This document shows positions 26,634 to 35,848 of a stretch of DNA of 64,000 bases, piece after piece (positions within the stretch are counted from its first letter, which is position 1; each line of letters starts with the position of its first letter). Under the pieces are notes generated by a model. The model had not been told where the DNA came from and did no database searches. It saw only the letters and a list, made by a program, of their open reading frames with translations. This DNA comes from Sutcliffiella cohnii. Its GTDB lineage: Bacteria; Bacillota; Bacilli; Bacillales; Bacillaceae_I. The stretch lies in assembly GCF_002250055.1 (NCBI RefSeq), contig NZ_CP018866.1:1356501-1420500 (forward strand), written 5' to 3'. The translations under genes were made by a program, and so were the position numbers.

Positions 26634-27746
26634 ATGACTAAATCGACCTATTTTTATACATTTTTAGAACCTGTTTCAAAAGAGTTAGCATTTGTAGCGC
26701 GAGAGTTAGAGAACAGTGTGTTTACTAGCCCGCGGACGATGTTGACGCATGCTAGGGTGTTTGTAGAAAACATTTTGCAACAAGTAATGAAGCTAGAAAA
26801 GTTAAAAGAAGAGCCTCGGATGACATTAAAAGAACGACTAGATATATTAAGTGATCACGGCATATTAACTGCTGAAGTGAGTGAAGCGTTACATCAAGTA
26901 CGTCAGTTAGGAAACCAAGCAGCGCATGATGCAAGAATGTTTCGGTTTTCTGAAGCACTTCTATCGTGGGAGGCACTTTTTAAAGTAGTTAAGTGGTACG
27001 TTGAGGTGTACGCTCCCTTATCCATCGAAGTCCCAGACTACCAAGATCCAGCCTCTCCAAAAGAAGAAAAAAAGTATGACATATCCGAGCTAGAAGCGCG
27101 GTTAAAGGGATTAGAAGAATTGCTTAAAGCGTCGATGCAAAAAGGAGAGAACAATGCCGAAAAAGAAGTGGCAGATTCAACGGAAGCAGCTCCTTTAAAA
27201 TTCGAAGAGCCTGGAATTACGACTATCCGAAAGATTAGCTATAAAGGAGACAAGGTTGAGGTTCCTTATTTCCTTCGTGATGCTTTCCTTTTACCACAAC
27301 GTTTCCCTAAGTCTGAAATGTTCCTAATTAGACTAGGAGCAGAACAACAAGCACGGATTATGAGTGAGTTGCCTAGTGATATAGAAAACTTACACAAACA
27401 CGTGAAACGTTACACCGAAGAAAACGACAGAAGATTCTTTTACGAATTAAAAGACTTTATTGCGGAAGAGAAGGTCCGTAGAGAAGTAGTATTACAACGT
27501 CAAGGAGAACTATTGCTGTTTTACAAAGTAGAACATTTGGTTCTTACTAATAAATTGAAGGAAATTCCTCTCACAACAGAAGCTTTTAAAGGTGTCCCGA
27601 GTCTAATCCGTCAACTTAACGAAGATGGAATGCATACAGTTGGCCAACTTCCGAAAGAGCTTGTAATTTTAGGGAAGTACAAAAATGTCGGGGTTGTGAA
27701 TGTTGGGAAGTTGTTTGAGCAGTTGGGGGAGTATAGTAAAAATTAA
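26634..27746 (+). CDS. DUF4145-domain protein at the head of the Wadjet locus
   Basis: A 370-residue soluble protein. Residues 20-125 match DUF4145, a helical domain found in HsdR and other defence proteins, with its conserved HQVRQLGNQAAHD (Arg90, Asn94, His98). The linker is charged. Residues 190-330 are unassigned. Residues 325-368 (VPSLIRQLNEDGMHTVGQLP..., YKNVGVVNVGKL) look like a helix-hairpin-helix or RNA polymerase alpha-CTD-like module. It is upstream of jetD on the same strand, separated by 139 bases that hold a dispersed repeat. A regulatory or accessory defence role is inferred from position only. Confidence 0.7.
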   Translation: MTKSTYFYTFLEPVSKELAFVARELENSVFTSPRTMLTHARVFVENILQQVMKLEKLKEEPRMTLKERLDILSDHGILTAEVSEALHQVRQLGNQAAHDARMFRFSEALLSWEALFKVVKWYVEVYAPLSIEVPDYQDPASPKEEKKYDISELEARLKGLEELLKASMQKGENNAEKEVADSTEAAPLKFEEPGITTIRKISYKGDKVEVPYFLRDAFLLPQRFPKSEMFLIRLGAEQQARIMSELPSDIENLHKHVKRYTEENDRRFFYELKDFIAEEKVRREVVLQRQGELLLFYKVEHLVLTNKLKEIPLTTEAFKGVPSLIRQLNEDGMHTVGQLPKELVILGKYKNVGVVNVGKLFEQLGEYSKN

Positions 27747-27790
27747 TAAAATATTAGTTTTCAATATTTGTGAGGAAGACATCGTCTCGA

Positions 27791-27835
27791 ATTTCCAAAA
27801 AATGTGTGGACGAGGAACCTGTCCCTCTGTCCCAC
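27791..27835 (+). repeat. Dispersed short repeat, copy 2
   Basis: Contains ATGTGTGGACGAGGAACCTG then TCCCTCTGTCCCAC, almost identical to 37430-37475. It lies between the DUF4145 gene and jetD, just before a TATAAT (27852-27857). Confidence 0.8.
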
Positions 27836-27885
27836 CGATAATGAAGTAGGTTATAATGGAAGGATGTCCTTATTAATGTTAGAAG

Positions 27886-28959
27886 GTGAGTACAATCGAT
27901 GTTGTTGAAACGCGGGTGAGAGGTTTTATAGAAGATATTCAGCACCCGAAACAAAAGAAGAAGTTGAATATAAATGATCTAGAGCTTCAGTTACGAAGGC
28001 TACTAGATGATTATTTTGAAATAGATGGGTATACGTTATTTTGTCGTGCGATTGAAACGTTGCAAGGAGAAGGAATGCTAACGCCTTTACAAAATAACCA
28101 ATATAATGGAAGAATTCCGTCTTTACCTTTATATTACTGGGTTAATAAAAAAGTGTTAGAAGTAAAATGGGACCGTCTTGAGATGATGAAGCTAAGTGAT
28201 ACGTTCGATTTTTCTTATTATGAACGGTATCCCGTCTGGCAAACGCCCGAGGAGTGGGATCGAATTCGGAAATTACACGACTTTCTCCAATCAAGTGAGG
28301 AACGGGAAATGGTGTCAGTAGAAGAAAGAAGCTTAGAGCTATTTGGGCATGAAAAATTCTTATTAGATGCTGATAGTTTTCCAGAGGGCGTAGGATTTCT
28401 AGCTAGAATTGGTGTTTCAGAGGAAAGGCTCAAAATGGTGCACTACGGGGAGCCTTTTGTATTTTGGCTAAAACAAGGAACAGAAATAAAAGATATTCAG
28501 CGAGTCCTCATTGTAGAAAATCTATCTTTCTTCCATACTTCTATTCAATTATTGGAGAAAAATCAATTAGATTATGAACCGGAGCTAATCATTTATGGGG
28601 AAGGAACAAAAATTGAACGTAGTTTTTCTTTTTTCTTCAAAATGTTCCCGCCCCAAAACTACCTTTTCTATTATGCAGGAGATATAGATGCTTCTGGATA
28701 CGGAATTCTCATAAGACTAATTGAAAAATATCCAGATTACACGATGCAGCCTGCACTAAAAATTTACCGTAAAATGCTTGAATGCGCTGATCAAAAGAAC
28801 GAGCAGAAAAGTGGCCAAACACAGAACAGTCACTACCGTAATTCTTTTTTTCAATGGTTTACGGAAGAGGAACAAGAACAGTTAATGAGTTTATGGCAGG
28901 AGAATAAGCGTATACCACAAGAAGTGCTGACAATAGAAACGTGGAGGAGATGGATGTGA
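27886..28959 (+). CDS. jetD: Wadjet protein JetD (TOPRIM-like nuclease subunit)
   Basis: A 357-residue JetD-family protein. The C-terminal Toprim-like domain shows the acidic residues RVLIVENLSFF (Glu211) and YYAGDIDASGYGIL (Asp266, Asp268). In studied Wadjet systems JetD cleaves DNA after the SMC complex has extruded a circular plasmid. The start is uncertain: GTG at 27886 overlaps the only ribosome site (AGAAGG, 27881-27886). At proper spacing there is an in-frame ATC (27895), or an ATG (27899) that is out of frame. A promoter-like TATAAT lies at 27852. Its TGA overlaps the jetA GTG start (GTGA). Confidence 0.85.
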   Translation: MSTIDVVETRVRGFIEDIQHPKQKKKLNINDLELQLRRLLDDYFEIDGYTLFCRAIETLQGEGMLTPLQNNQYNGRIPSLPLYYWVNKKVLEVKWDRLEMMKLSDTFDFSYYERYPVWQTPEEWDRIRKLHDFLQSSEEREMVSVEERSLELFGHEKFLLDADSFPEGVGFLARIGVSEERLKMVHYGEPFVFWLKQGTEIKDIQRVLIVENLSFFHTSIQLLEKNQLDYEPELIIYGEGTKIERSFSFFFKMFPPQNYLFYYAGDIDASGYGILIRLIEKYPDYTMQPALKIYRKMLECADQKNEQKSGQTQNSHYRNSFFQWFTEEEQEQLMSLWQENKRIPQEVLTIETWRRWM

Positions 28960-30461
28960 ACGAATCATGGGAAGGTTTTGCCCAGCGAATGCAACGACTA
29001 AATCCATTGTTTGAGCTTGGAAGAGGAATGGATGTTGGGGAGTTAAAGCCTCATATTCAAACGATTCTCATGCAAGTGCTTCTCCTCATCTTTTATAGAG
29101 AATTAAATGATGATGACAATAGACGAAAATCAGATATTAAATATATGGTGGAAGAGTCTATTAAACATATGAAGCTATTAGCAGATGACAAGCAAATCGA
29201 GCGGATCACAAGTGGTCTACTATACCAAGGAAAAGAAGAGTATAGTAAGCCTTTTGAAGCATTATATTACGATGAAATAAGACAATCTTGGGAAACACAA
29301 GTTTTTCGCTATGTCACGATGGATGAATTATATACGAACTTAGAGATGGGCGGACAAATTGTTTATAAGCTGACAGATGTCGCGCAAGAAATGATTTTTA
29401 TGAGTAGAGAGATGGCCGAGGAATTTTCCATCACCATTGAACAGCTGTATAGTATGCAGTTAATTAAAAACGGTAATTTTCGAAAAGCTACGCGTAACCT
29501 CGATCACCTAATTTCACGGGTAAACCGCTTAATGGCAAATGAATTCTCTTTTCAAAAGGAAATGACGAACAATCCTAAAATTTTATTAATGGAAGCGGAA
29601 ATGCAAAGAGCAGACAATCGCATCGAGATTGAGAAGCAATTTGAAGAAGAAAAAAATCACTTCCGTACCATTTCTAGCATGATTGAAAAAACGAAACGAA
29701 GAAATGAAGAAGATGATTCTTTACAAAAGGAGCTCATTCTTCTGCAAGAAAAAATCGGCCATACACGGCAATTACATGATCGTTTTGCTAAGCTTGTTAT
29801 TCAAAATATTTCCTACGAAATGAAATTAAAGGTAGAAAATCCATCCCTCTTTTGGGAAAACAGCTTAGTTTCGTTCCGAGAGCATTTTTATGAAAACTGG
29901 GTACTAATAGAAGGTGTTCAATCTTTCACCGCCATTGAACGGATACTGTCACCTTTATTTTCACCAAAGAATGATTTTATTTTGCCACTTGATTGGATTT
30001 GGGGAGAACAAGAATTTAATGAAATCCAAACAAATGAGGTAGAAGTAGAGGATGAGGTAGAGGAAAATACGACTAGGAAGCGAGTGACCGACTGGAATTC
30101 TGTCATTTCTGCCTGGAGTTATGTGTTTCAATATCTACAAACGTATAAAGAGTTTTCCTTAACTAATTTAGCTGAGCTACCACAAGAAGTACAAAATCTA
30201 TGGTTTGAAGAATCCGAAACGATTGATCTATGGATGATGTTTGATAAAAAGCCATTGAAGGTTCAAGTGCTGCATCGAAAGGAAGAAACATTGAGTGATG
30301 AGCGGGAAATTCTTCTTTATAAACTAATGCAGGAATATCCGCAATTTCAAGTGTTTGAAGGATCAAAATTATATACAGAGTTCGACCATCTAGCTGAACC
30401 ATTTCAGTGGAATCGAATGAAAATTACTCCATTTAAAATATGTGTAGAGGAGGGGAAATGA
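28956..30461 (+). CDS. jetA: Wadjet protein JetA (kleisin, MukF-like)
   Basis: A 501-residue JetA-family protein, the kleisin-like subunit that bridges the SMC heads. Helical N-terminus (RLNPLFELGRGMDVGELKPHIQTIL), a coiled-coil stretch around residues 210-280 (QFEEEKNHFRTISSMIEKTK..., LLQEKIGHTRQLHD), and an acidic linker (VEVEDEVEENTT) before a C-terminal winged-helix-like region. A GGAGG (28943-28947) lies 8 bases before GTG 28956, which overlaps the jetD stop by 4 bases; an earlier in-frame GTG at 28941 lacks spacing. Assignment rests on family resemblance plus the gene set. Confidence 0.85.
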   Translation: MNESWEGFAQRMQRLNPLFELGRGMDVGELKPHIQTILMQVLLLIFYRELNDDDNRRKSDIKYMVEESIKHMKLLADDKQIERITSGLLYQGKEEYSKPFEALYYDEIRQSWETQVFRYVTMDELYTNLEMGGQIVYKLTDVAQEMIFMSREMAEEFSITIEQLYSMQLIKNGNFRKATRNLDHLISRVNRLMANEFSFQKEMTNNPKILLMEAEMQRADNRIEIEKQFEEEKNHFRTISSMIEKTKRRNEEDDSLQKELILLQEKIGHTRQLHDRFAKLVIQNISYEMKLKVENPSLFWENSLVSFREHFYENWVLIEGVQSFTAIERILSPLFSPKNDFILPLDWIWGEQEFNEIQTNEVEVEDEVEENTTRKRVTDWNSVISAWSYVFQYLQTYKEFSLTNLAELPQEVQNLWFEESETIDLWMMFDKKPLKVQVLHRKEETLSDEREILLYKLMQEYPQFQVFEGSKLYTEFDHLAEPFQWNRMKITPFKICVEEGK

Positions 30462-31207
30462 TGAATGCAGAAACAGTAAAAAAAGCCTCCGCTGTCTATT
30501 TCACCTTATTAAAAGAAAAAGTAATCGACGAATCTAGTGAACATTTTCAAACGTATTTTGAACCAGAAGTGCGACAGACGGTTCTTTTATTAGCAGACGA
30601 ATCAGGTACATATATCATTGAAGCCCCAAAGCGTATTCATTTAGTTGTGCAGCCGACAGGTTCTACGTTTGCGACGAATTTTACTCATATGAAAGACAAG
30701 CATAAGCAAGTGGAAACAAAGAAGCACTTTCATCTAATGAGTGTAATTATCATGGCCTTTTTAGCTACGATCGACCGCAACCAAGCAGCAAAAATTCGTA
30801 CGAAGCGGGAAGGGATTAGCTATTATGCGTTAGAAAGACAAGTAAACGACCTTATTTTGAATTGGGAAAGCATTCTCAAATCGGAGCCTACATACGGAGA
30901 AGAAAAACGCATTGACATGAAGGACGTTGTGACAACGTGGAAGTTCATGGAGGTTGACACAGATGATTATGGCTTAAAAAAAGGAAATAGACGGACGCGA
31001 ATTGGGTTAATTGCTAGCAGTATGCGGTTATTAGAGACGGAAGGGTTAATCGTCATTCTTGACCGCGACGATATTCCAAAGGCAATTCCAAAGCAAGAGC
31101 TTTTTGAACGGATAGAATACTTGTACCACGACTATGATCGCTACGAACTATTTAAGAAATTAATGACAACAGAGGAGGAAGAGCATGCCGAGAATACATC
31201 GAATTAG
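30461..31207 (+). CDS. jetB: Wadjet protein JetB (MukE-like, DUF6063-type)
   Basis: A 248-residue winged-helix protein of the DUF6063/JetB type, the KITE-like partner (MukE role) of JetA. Characteristic stretches: KKASAVYFTLLKEKVIDE, HLMSVIIMAFLATID and RTRIGLIASSMRLLETEGLI. Two ATGs (30458, 30461) overlap the jetA TGA; GGAGG is 7 bases from 30461, preferred here. Its 3' end overlaps jetC by 23 bases, so jetA-jetB-jetC are translationally coupled. Confidence 0.82.
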   Translation: MNAETVKKASAVYFTLLKEKVIDESSEHFQTYFEPEVRQTVLLLADESGTYIIEAPKRIHLVVQPTGSTFATNFTHMKDKHKQVETKKHFHLMSVIIMAFLATIDRNQAAKIRTKREGISYYALERQVNDLILNWESILKSEPTYGEEKRIDMKDVVTTWKFMEVDTDDYGLKKGNRRTRIGLIASSMRLLETEGLIVILDRDDIPKAIPKQELFERIEYLYHDYDRYELFKKLMTTEEEEHAENTSN

Positions 31208-34200
31208 AATTGTTGGCCTGAAGTACGATGGCATGCAAAAGCAATATAAAGATACTACCTTTAACTTTCATAATGATGATACGTCCACAAACGGTCTCAT
31301 TGCGATGATGAATGGTGGCGGAAAAGGAGTGTTTCTACAAACCATTTTCCAAATTCTTAAGCCAGGAACTTCATGGGGGAAACAAAACAATCGTTATTAT
31401 CAACAATTTTTCTTTAATAATAAAGAACAATTTATTCCGTATACGTTTCATGTGCTCATTCAATGGGAGTTAGACGGAGCAGACCGTCGCCATCTCATTA
31501 CAGGGGGAATGTTCTCTGCAGAACAACGAATCTCGATGAGTGAGGAAAGTGGTAACGAAACGAAAACATTAGAGCAAGAGGCAAAGATTATTCCTGATAT
31601 TAGATTTTACACGAAAGAGCTCGAGCGAAAAGAAGAAGCAGCTCTAGAACATATTCCACTATACAAAGACGGTGAGGTAGTGGAAACGGAGAGTCTTACC
31701 GATTATTTAAAATGGAATGGCTATGACGTTTACCGAGATACGAAAAAACACTACCGAATTCTTGATACGTACGGTATTAACCGTAAAGATTGGGATATTT
31801 TAAAAGAAATTAACAAGGACGAAGGTGGAGTTGGTAAATACTTTGAGGGAGCAGAGGATGATCATTCCTTGTTCCAAAAACGTATTATTCCAACTGTTAG
31901 CCAAGTGCTCCAACGTACAGAACATCAAAAAAATGATCTAGTGGAAATTTTTAAGAGCCAAGCTAGCATTGCAAAGGATCTACCAGTTTTACTAAAAAGA
32001 GAGCAAGCGCATAAAGAGTTTCTAGAAGATATAGTACCGTTTGAAGAGCATGTAGCAATTGGAGTCGACCATAAAGAGGTAATAAATCGCAGTACAACAG
32101 AAGGTAGACAGCTGCTCGGTGCGTTAGAGTTTGTTTTGCAAAAGGAAGAGGAAGACCAGCTTGCTTTAGAGAAAGACATGGAGAACTTAAACGTAAAGCA
32201 GGAAGATCTACGCTTTCAAAGAGACAATCTCGAATATGCAAAAGCCCACCGCGAAGTGATGAATTGGGAGAAGAAATTAATAGAAGAAAAAGAGAAACAT
32301 AGCTCCCTTCAAGAAATCGTCACGGAAAAACTGGAACGAAAAGAACAGTTAACTTTTCACCTTTTGTTGAAAGAGTGGAGCGAAAACGAACAAACAATAA
32401 GTGTTCTTACGCAGCAAATTGCAAAATTAGAACAAAATAGTGGCTTAGCAGAAGTGAATCAAAGAATGGATGAAATTAAAGTCGAAGCTACGAAAGAATG
32501 GGAGCAGGCGTCTACTACATTACAAGAAGCTGTTACACAATATTTCGGTTATCAAAAATTCTTGAGGAAAAAAGAAAAAGAGCTTTCTAGAGTAGATAAA
32601 CAAAAGACGACAGAGATAGCTAAGCTTAGCACCGAAATTGATTTCCTATACACACAAATACACGCGTTTGAAGTGAAGGAAGCTGAACTGATTAAACAAT
32701 TCGGCGACCGCCTAACGTATGATTTACAAGGCTTAAAGGAAAATTTCCTCAAACAAATCGAGGATAAGAAGACTAGTTTAGAAGATTTAAAAGAGAAAGA
32801 TAAAAAATCTAGTAAAAAACAAAATGAGCTAGCAACTTCACACGGTACACTTGGCCAATCGATTACCTATTTAGAGAAAAAAATAGAAGAATTAAAGGTA
32901 TCAAAAGAAAAGCAAGATGGAAGAGAAGCGAAACTAGCGGATAAACTATACGGTTTACTAGATGACGTCACAGTGCCGTTTACTAACTCTCTTTTATCGA
33001 AATATACGATCCAAATAGAAGAGATGCTTAGTCAAAACAAGCAACAAAGTGAACTTTTGAAAAAAGAACTGTGGGAAACACAAATCGACCACTCTTTAAA
33101 TGACGAGCCCTTCTGGATTCCGAATAAAGATGTGAAGGAATTAAAAGAATGGATTGATGAGAAAACGGGCATTGATGTGTTTTATGGAACACAATTTCTG
33201 CAATCATTAACTGCTGATCAGTTGGAGAAATATACGTCCACCTATCCACTTCTTCCGTACGGCTTAGTCGTAAATGGCCAACAATGGGAAAAAGTGAACC
33301 AGCAAGTATTAGCAGGTAGAATGTATAAAAGTCCAGTCCCGATATTTTTACGAGAAGAAATGACGGACGAGAAACAAGCTAGCTCTTTTGTCATTATCAA
33401 TGGGAATGAAAAAGAGCTAGTAACAAATAAAAACAACTTCACGAACTGGAAAATAGAGATTGCTAAACAGCTAGAAGAAAAGAAAGAAACGCTAAGTGAA
33501 ATGGATAAAACGGAAGCAACTCTTCGACACATTTTAAAAGAGATGGACCGCTTTTTATCTAGAGAGCTTTCCAGTGATATCGAAAAAGCTTTAACTCAAG
33601 AGACGAACGCACTATCAACGAAGAAAACAGAATTACAAGACGTTATTGTCCAAGAGGAAAAGGAAAAAGAATTACAGCTTCAGTTGAAAGAACAGTTAGA
33701 TAAAACAGCAGATAAACTCGAGAAGCTGACAAAAGATGTTGGATCGCTCGAGGAGTTCGAAAAAGAAAAAACAGTACATCAAGAAAATAAACGAGTGAAG
33801 CAAGAAAAAGAGAAACAAAAGGAAACGTTAAGTAAAGAGCAACAAGAACTGAATATAGAGCACCAACAAATTGTTGAACTACAAAGTAAGTGGAATCAAA
33901 CATATGTGGAATGGAAGCTTACGACCGAACAAAATATTAAACAGGCACAAGAGCTACTCGTTCTTCAAGCTAAAAAAGAAACGGAACAAAAGCAACAGCT
34001 AAAAATCGAGAAAAAGCTTGCCACTCAAAAGGAAGACTGGAAAGAAGCACCAGTACCTGAGGAACCGGTAAGCATAGTAGAAAGTATGCATCAAACTGCC
34101 CAAAAGGAAGCAAAAGCAGCTGAAAAAGAAGAACGAGCTCAAGGAACAGCTGTAACAGTAGCAGAAACATCTCTACAGCATGCGACGGAACAACGTACGA

Positions 34201-35504
34201 AAGCAAGTAAAAAGATAGCAAAACATGAAAAACATCCAGAAGAATGGGAAGACCTTGATCTTGAAGTAAAAGAAGTGGAAATTAAAGACCAAACGAAACA
34301 AACGAAAGACGAAATCAAGAGGGTTGAAAAGCGTCAAAAAGAAACAGAAACGAACATCGCGGGTTATGAAGGCGATATTTTAACGTTATCTGTTATTTTA
34401 AAAGAGGAAGCTTCCGCATTTACGGACGAAGAAGTCGAAATAATAAAAAGTCAAGGCAAAGCATGTATTTTAACCTGGTGTGAGCAGCATCAAGCTATTC
34501 AAGAAGAAGGGCAAGAAAAGCATGCGAAAATTGACCAAGCATTAAGAAACTTAAAGCTACTCATAGAAGGTAAAGATTGGGAGATTCGCTTTAAAAATGA
34601 AGTGTTGACGACACTTGATCATATGGACACAAGACACTATTCCCATATTCAAAGCATCGTTAAAAACATGAAACGTTTTTCACAAAGTGGATTAGAGCAA
34701 TTAGAGCGCGACAAAGAACGAGCAGAAAAAGCGCAAAACTTCTGGGCTAGTCGTGCAAGTATGAAAGTGATGAGCATTTCAGAGGCAATCCGTTCAATGA
34801 TTGCGAAAATGAAATTGAAAAACGAACGAGGAACATTCCCACTCGTCCAGCTGAAAGAAGATATTTTACCGAAAAAGGTGGAGGACATCGAGCCACTTCT
34901 AAAGCAGCACTTTGTTTCGGCCATTAACAAAATTACGAAACAATTTGATATGATTGATGACAATAATCGTGCGTTAGACAATGAAATAAAGCAACTCATT
35001 AGTGATGAACAAATTTTATTCGTATCGCTACGAAATCGATATCCAGAGTTACTCGTTTACAATATGCGTACAGATAATGCCTTCATGTACGGGAAACCAC
35101 TGAAGGAACATTATTCAACGTGGCAAACGATCAACCAAGGATCGAAAACGAAATCCGATGGAAGTGGTGGACAAAAGCTATCAGCCCGCATGGTCATGAT
35201 GATGATGCTACTTTCCGTGAAAGGCGAAACAGATCAAAGTTGGGTACCGTTAGTTTGTGATAACCCATTCGGCCAAGCGGCATCTGCCCATGTTCTGGAC
35301 CCAATCTTCGCTGTTGCGGAAAAACTAAAGTTCCAATTTATCGTCGTCACACCACCTGAACTCGTCAAAACAGAGATCAGTCAACGATTTGAAGCCTACT
35401 ATAAACTAGACTTCATCCGCGAAAAAGGAAAAGAAATCGTCTCCGACACGATTGTTCCTGCTTTTCGGATATATCAGGGGGAGGAAGTAGGTAGTGAGGT
35501 GTAA
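31185..35504 (+). CDS. jetC: Wadjet protein JetC (SMC/MukB-like ATPase)
   Basis: A 1439-residue SMC-like ATPase, the DNA loop-extruding motor of Wadjet. The N-terminal head has RIVGLKYDGMQKQYKDTTF and a variant Walker A, MMNGGGKGVF (Lys47, with Gly in place of Ser/Thr). Long Glu/Lys/Gln-rich coiled coils run from about 270 to 600 and 760 to 1180, around a hinge-like globular part (about 620-740). The C-terminal head has the ABC signature region GSGGQKLSAR (about 1326) and Walker B LVCDNPFG (Asp1359). GAGGAGGA precedes the ATG. A strong terminator follows. Confidence 0.92.
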   Translation: MPRIHRIRIVGLKYDGMQKQYKDTTFNFHNDDTSTNGLIAMMNGGGKGVFLQTIFQILKPGTSWGKQNNRYYQQFFFNNKEQFIPYTFHVLIQWELDGADRRHLITGGMFSAEQRISMSEESGNETKTLEQEAKIIPDIRFYTKELERKEEAALEHIPLYKDGEVVETESLTDYLKWNGYDVYRDTKKHYRILDTYGINRKDWDILKEINKDEGGVGKYFEGAEDDHSLFQKRIIPTVSQVLQRTEHQKNDLVEIFKSQASIAKDLPVLLKREQAHKEFLEDIVPFEEHVAIGVDHKEVINRSTTEGRQLLGALEFVLQKEEEDQLALEKDMENLNVKQEDLRFQRDNLEYAKAHREVMNWEKKLIEEKEKHSSLQEIVTEKLERKEQLTFHLLLKEWSENEQTISVLTQQIAKLEQNSGLAEVNQRMDEIKVEATKEWEQASTTLQEAVTQYFGYQKFLRKKEKELSRVDKQKTTEIAKLSTEIDFLYTQIHAFEVKEAELIKQFGDRLTYDLQGLKENFLKQIEDKKTSLEDLKEKDKKSSKKQNELATSHGTLGQSITYLEKKIEELKVSKEKQDGREAKLADKLYGLLDDVTVPFTNSLLSKYTIQIEEMLSQNKQQSELLKKELWETQIDHSLNDEPFWIPNKDVKELKEWIDEKTGIDVFYGTQFLQSLTADQLEKYTSTYPLLPYGLVVNGQQWEKVNQQVLAGRMYKSPVPIFLREEMTDEKQASSFVIINGNEKELVTNKNNFTNWKIEIAKQLEEKKETLSEMDKTEATLRHILKEMDRFLSRELSSDIEKALTQETNALSTKKTELQDVIVQEEKEKELQLQLKEQLDKTADKLEKLTKDVGSLEEFEKEKTVHQENKRVKQEKEKQKETLSKEQQELNIEHQQIVELQSKWNQTYVEWKLTTEQNIKQAQELLVLQAKKETEQKQQLKIEKKLATQKEDWKEAPVPEEPVSIVESMHQTAQKEAKAAEKEERAQGTAVTVAETSLQHATEQRTKASKKIAKHEKHPEEWEDLDLEVKEVEIKDQTKQTKDEIKRVEKRQKETETNIAGYEGDILTLSVILKEEASAFTDEEVEIIKSQGKACILTWCEQHQAIQEEGQEKHAKIDQALRNLKLLIEGKDWEIRFKNEVLTTLDHMDTRHYSHIQSIVKNMKRFSQSGLEQLERDKERAEKAQNFWASRASMKVMSISEAIRSMIAKMKLKNERGTFPLVQLKEDILPKKVEDIEPLLKQHFVSAINKITKQFDMIDDNNRALDNEIKQLISDEQILFVSLRNRYPELLVYNMRTDNAFMYGKPLKEHYSTWQTINQGSKTKSDGSGGQKLSARMVMMMMLLSVKGETDQSWVPLVCDNPFGQAASAHVLDPIFAVAEKLKFQFIVVTPPELVKTEISQRFEAYYKLDFIREKGKEIVSDTIVPAFRIYQGEEVGSEV

Positions 35505-35577
35505 GGCGAACTAGATAGTCTTCCTTAGGAATATTGGTTTCAAACCCGAGCCTAATCATAAGTCGAATATCAATAGA

Positions 35578-35619
35578 GCCAATGCTTTGAGATAATCAAA
35601 GTATTGGCTTGTTTTTTTT
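35578..35619 (+). terminator. Strong intrinsic terminator of the Wadjet operon
   Basis: GCCAATGCTTTGA (35578-35590) pairs with TCAAAGTATTGGC (35596-35608), then TTGTTTTTTTT. Confidence 0.9.
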
Positions 35620-35642
35620 GACTACCGTATCTTTTAAAAACA

Positions 35643-35842
35643 AAAAATAACGCACCCTTGAGCCGCACAGCTTAACAGGGTGAGTCGTATTTGATCCACA
35701 ATGCTGACTCCCTTGAATATGGACTGATAGTGTTACCAGCATTATCAGTCCTTATATATATGTTGTTTTATACGGGAGCGTCGCCGGTACATTTATTAGA
35801 AACGAAACTACAATTTCCAAAAATGTGTGGACGCTGAACCTG
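35643..35842 (+). repeat. Structured ~200-bp repeat, copy A
   Basis: Shares most of its length with 37266-37475. Internal features: CACCCTTGAGCCGCACAGCT hairpin (ACCCT...AGGGT), then a 9-bp hairpin GGACTGATA/TATCAGTCC, then GAAACGAAACTACAATTTCC leading into the short dispersed repeat (TGTGTGGACG, copy 3). It ends at the 3' end of the alcohol dehydrogenase gene, where the CCCTCTGTCCCAC tail is missing. Confidence 0.85.
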
Positions 35843-35848
35843 TTTTGA

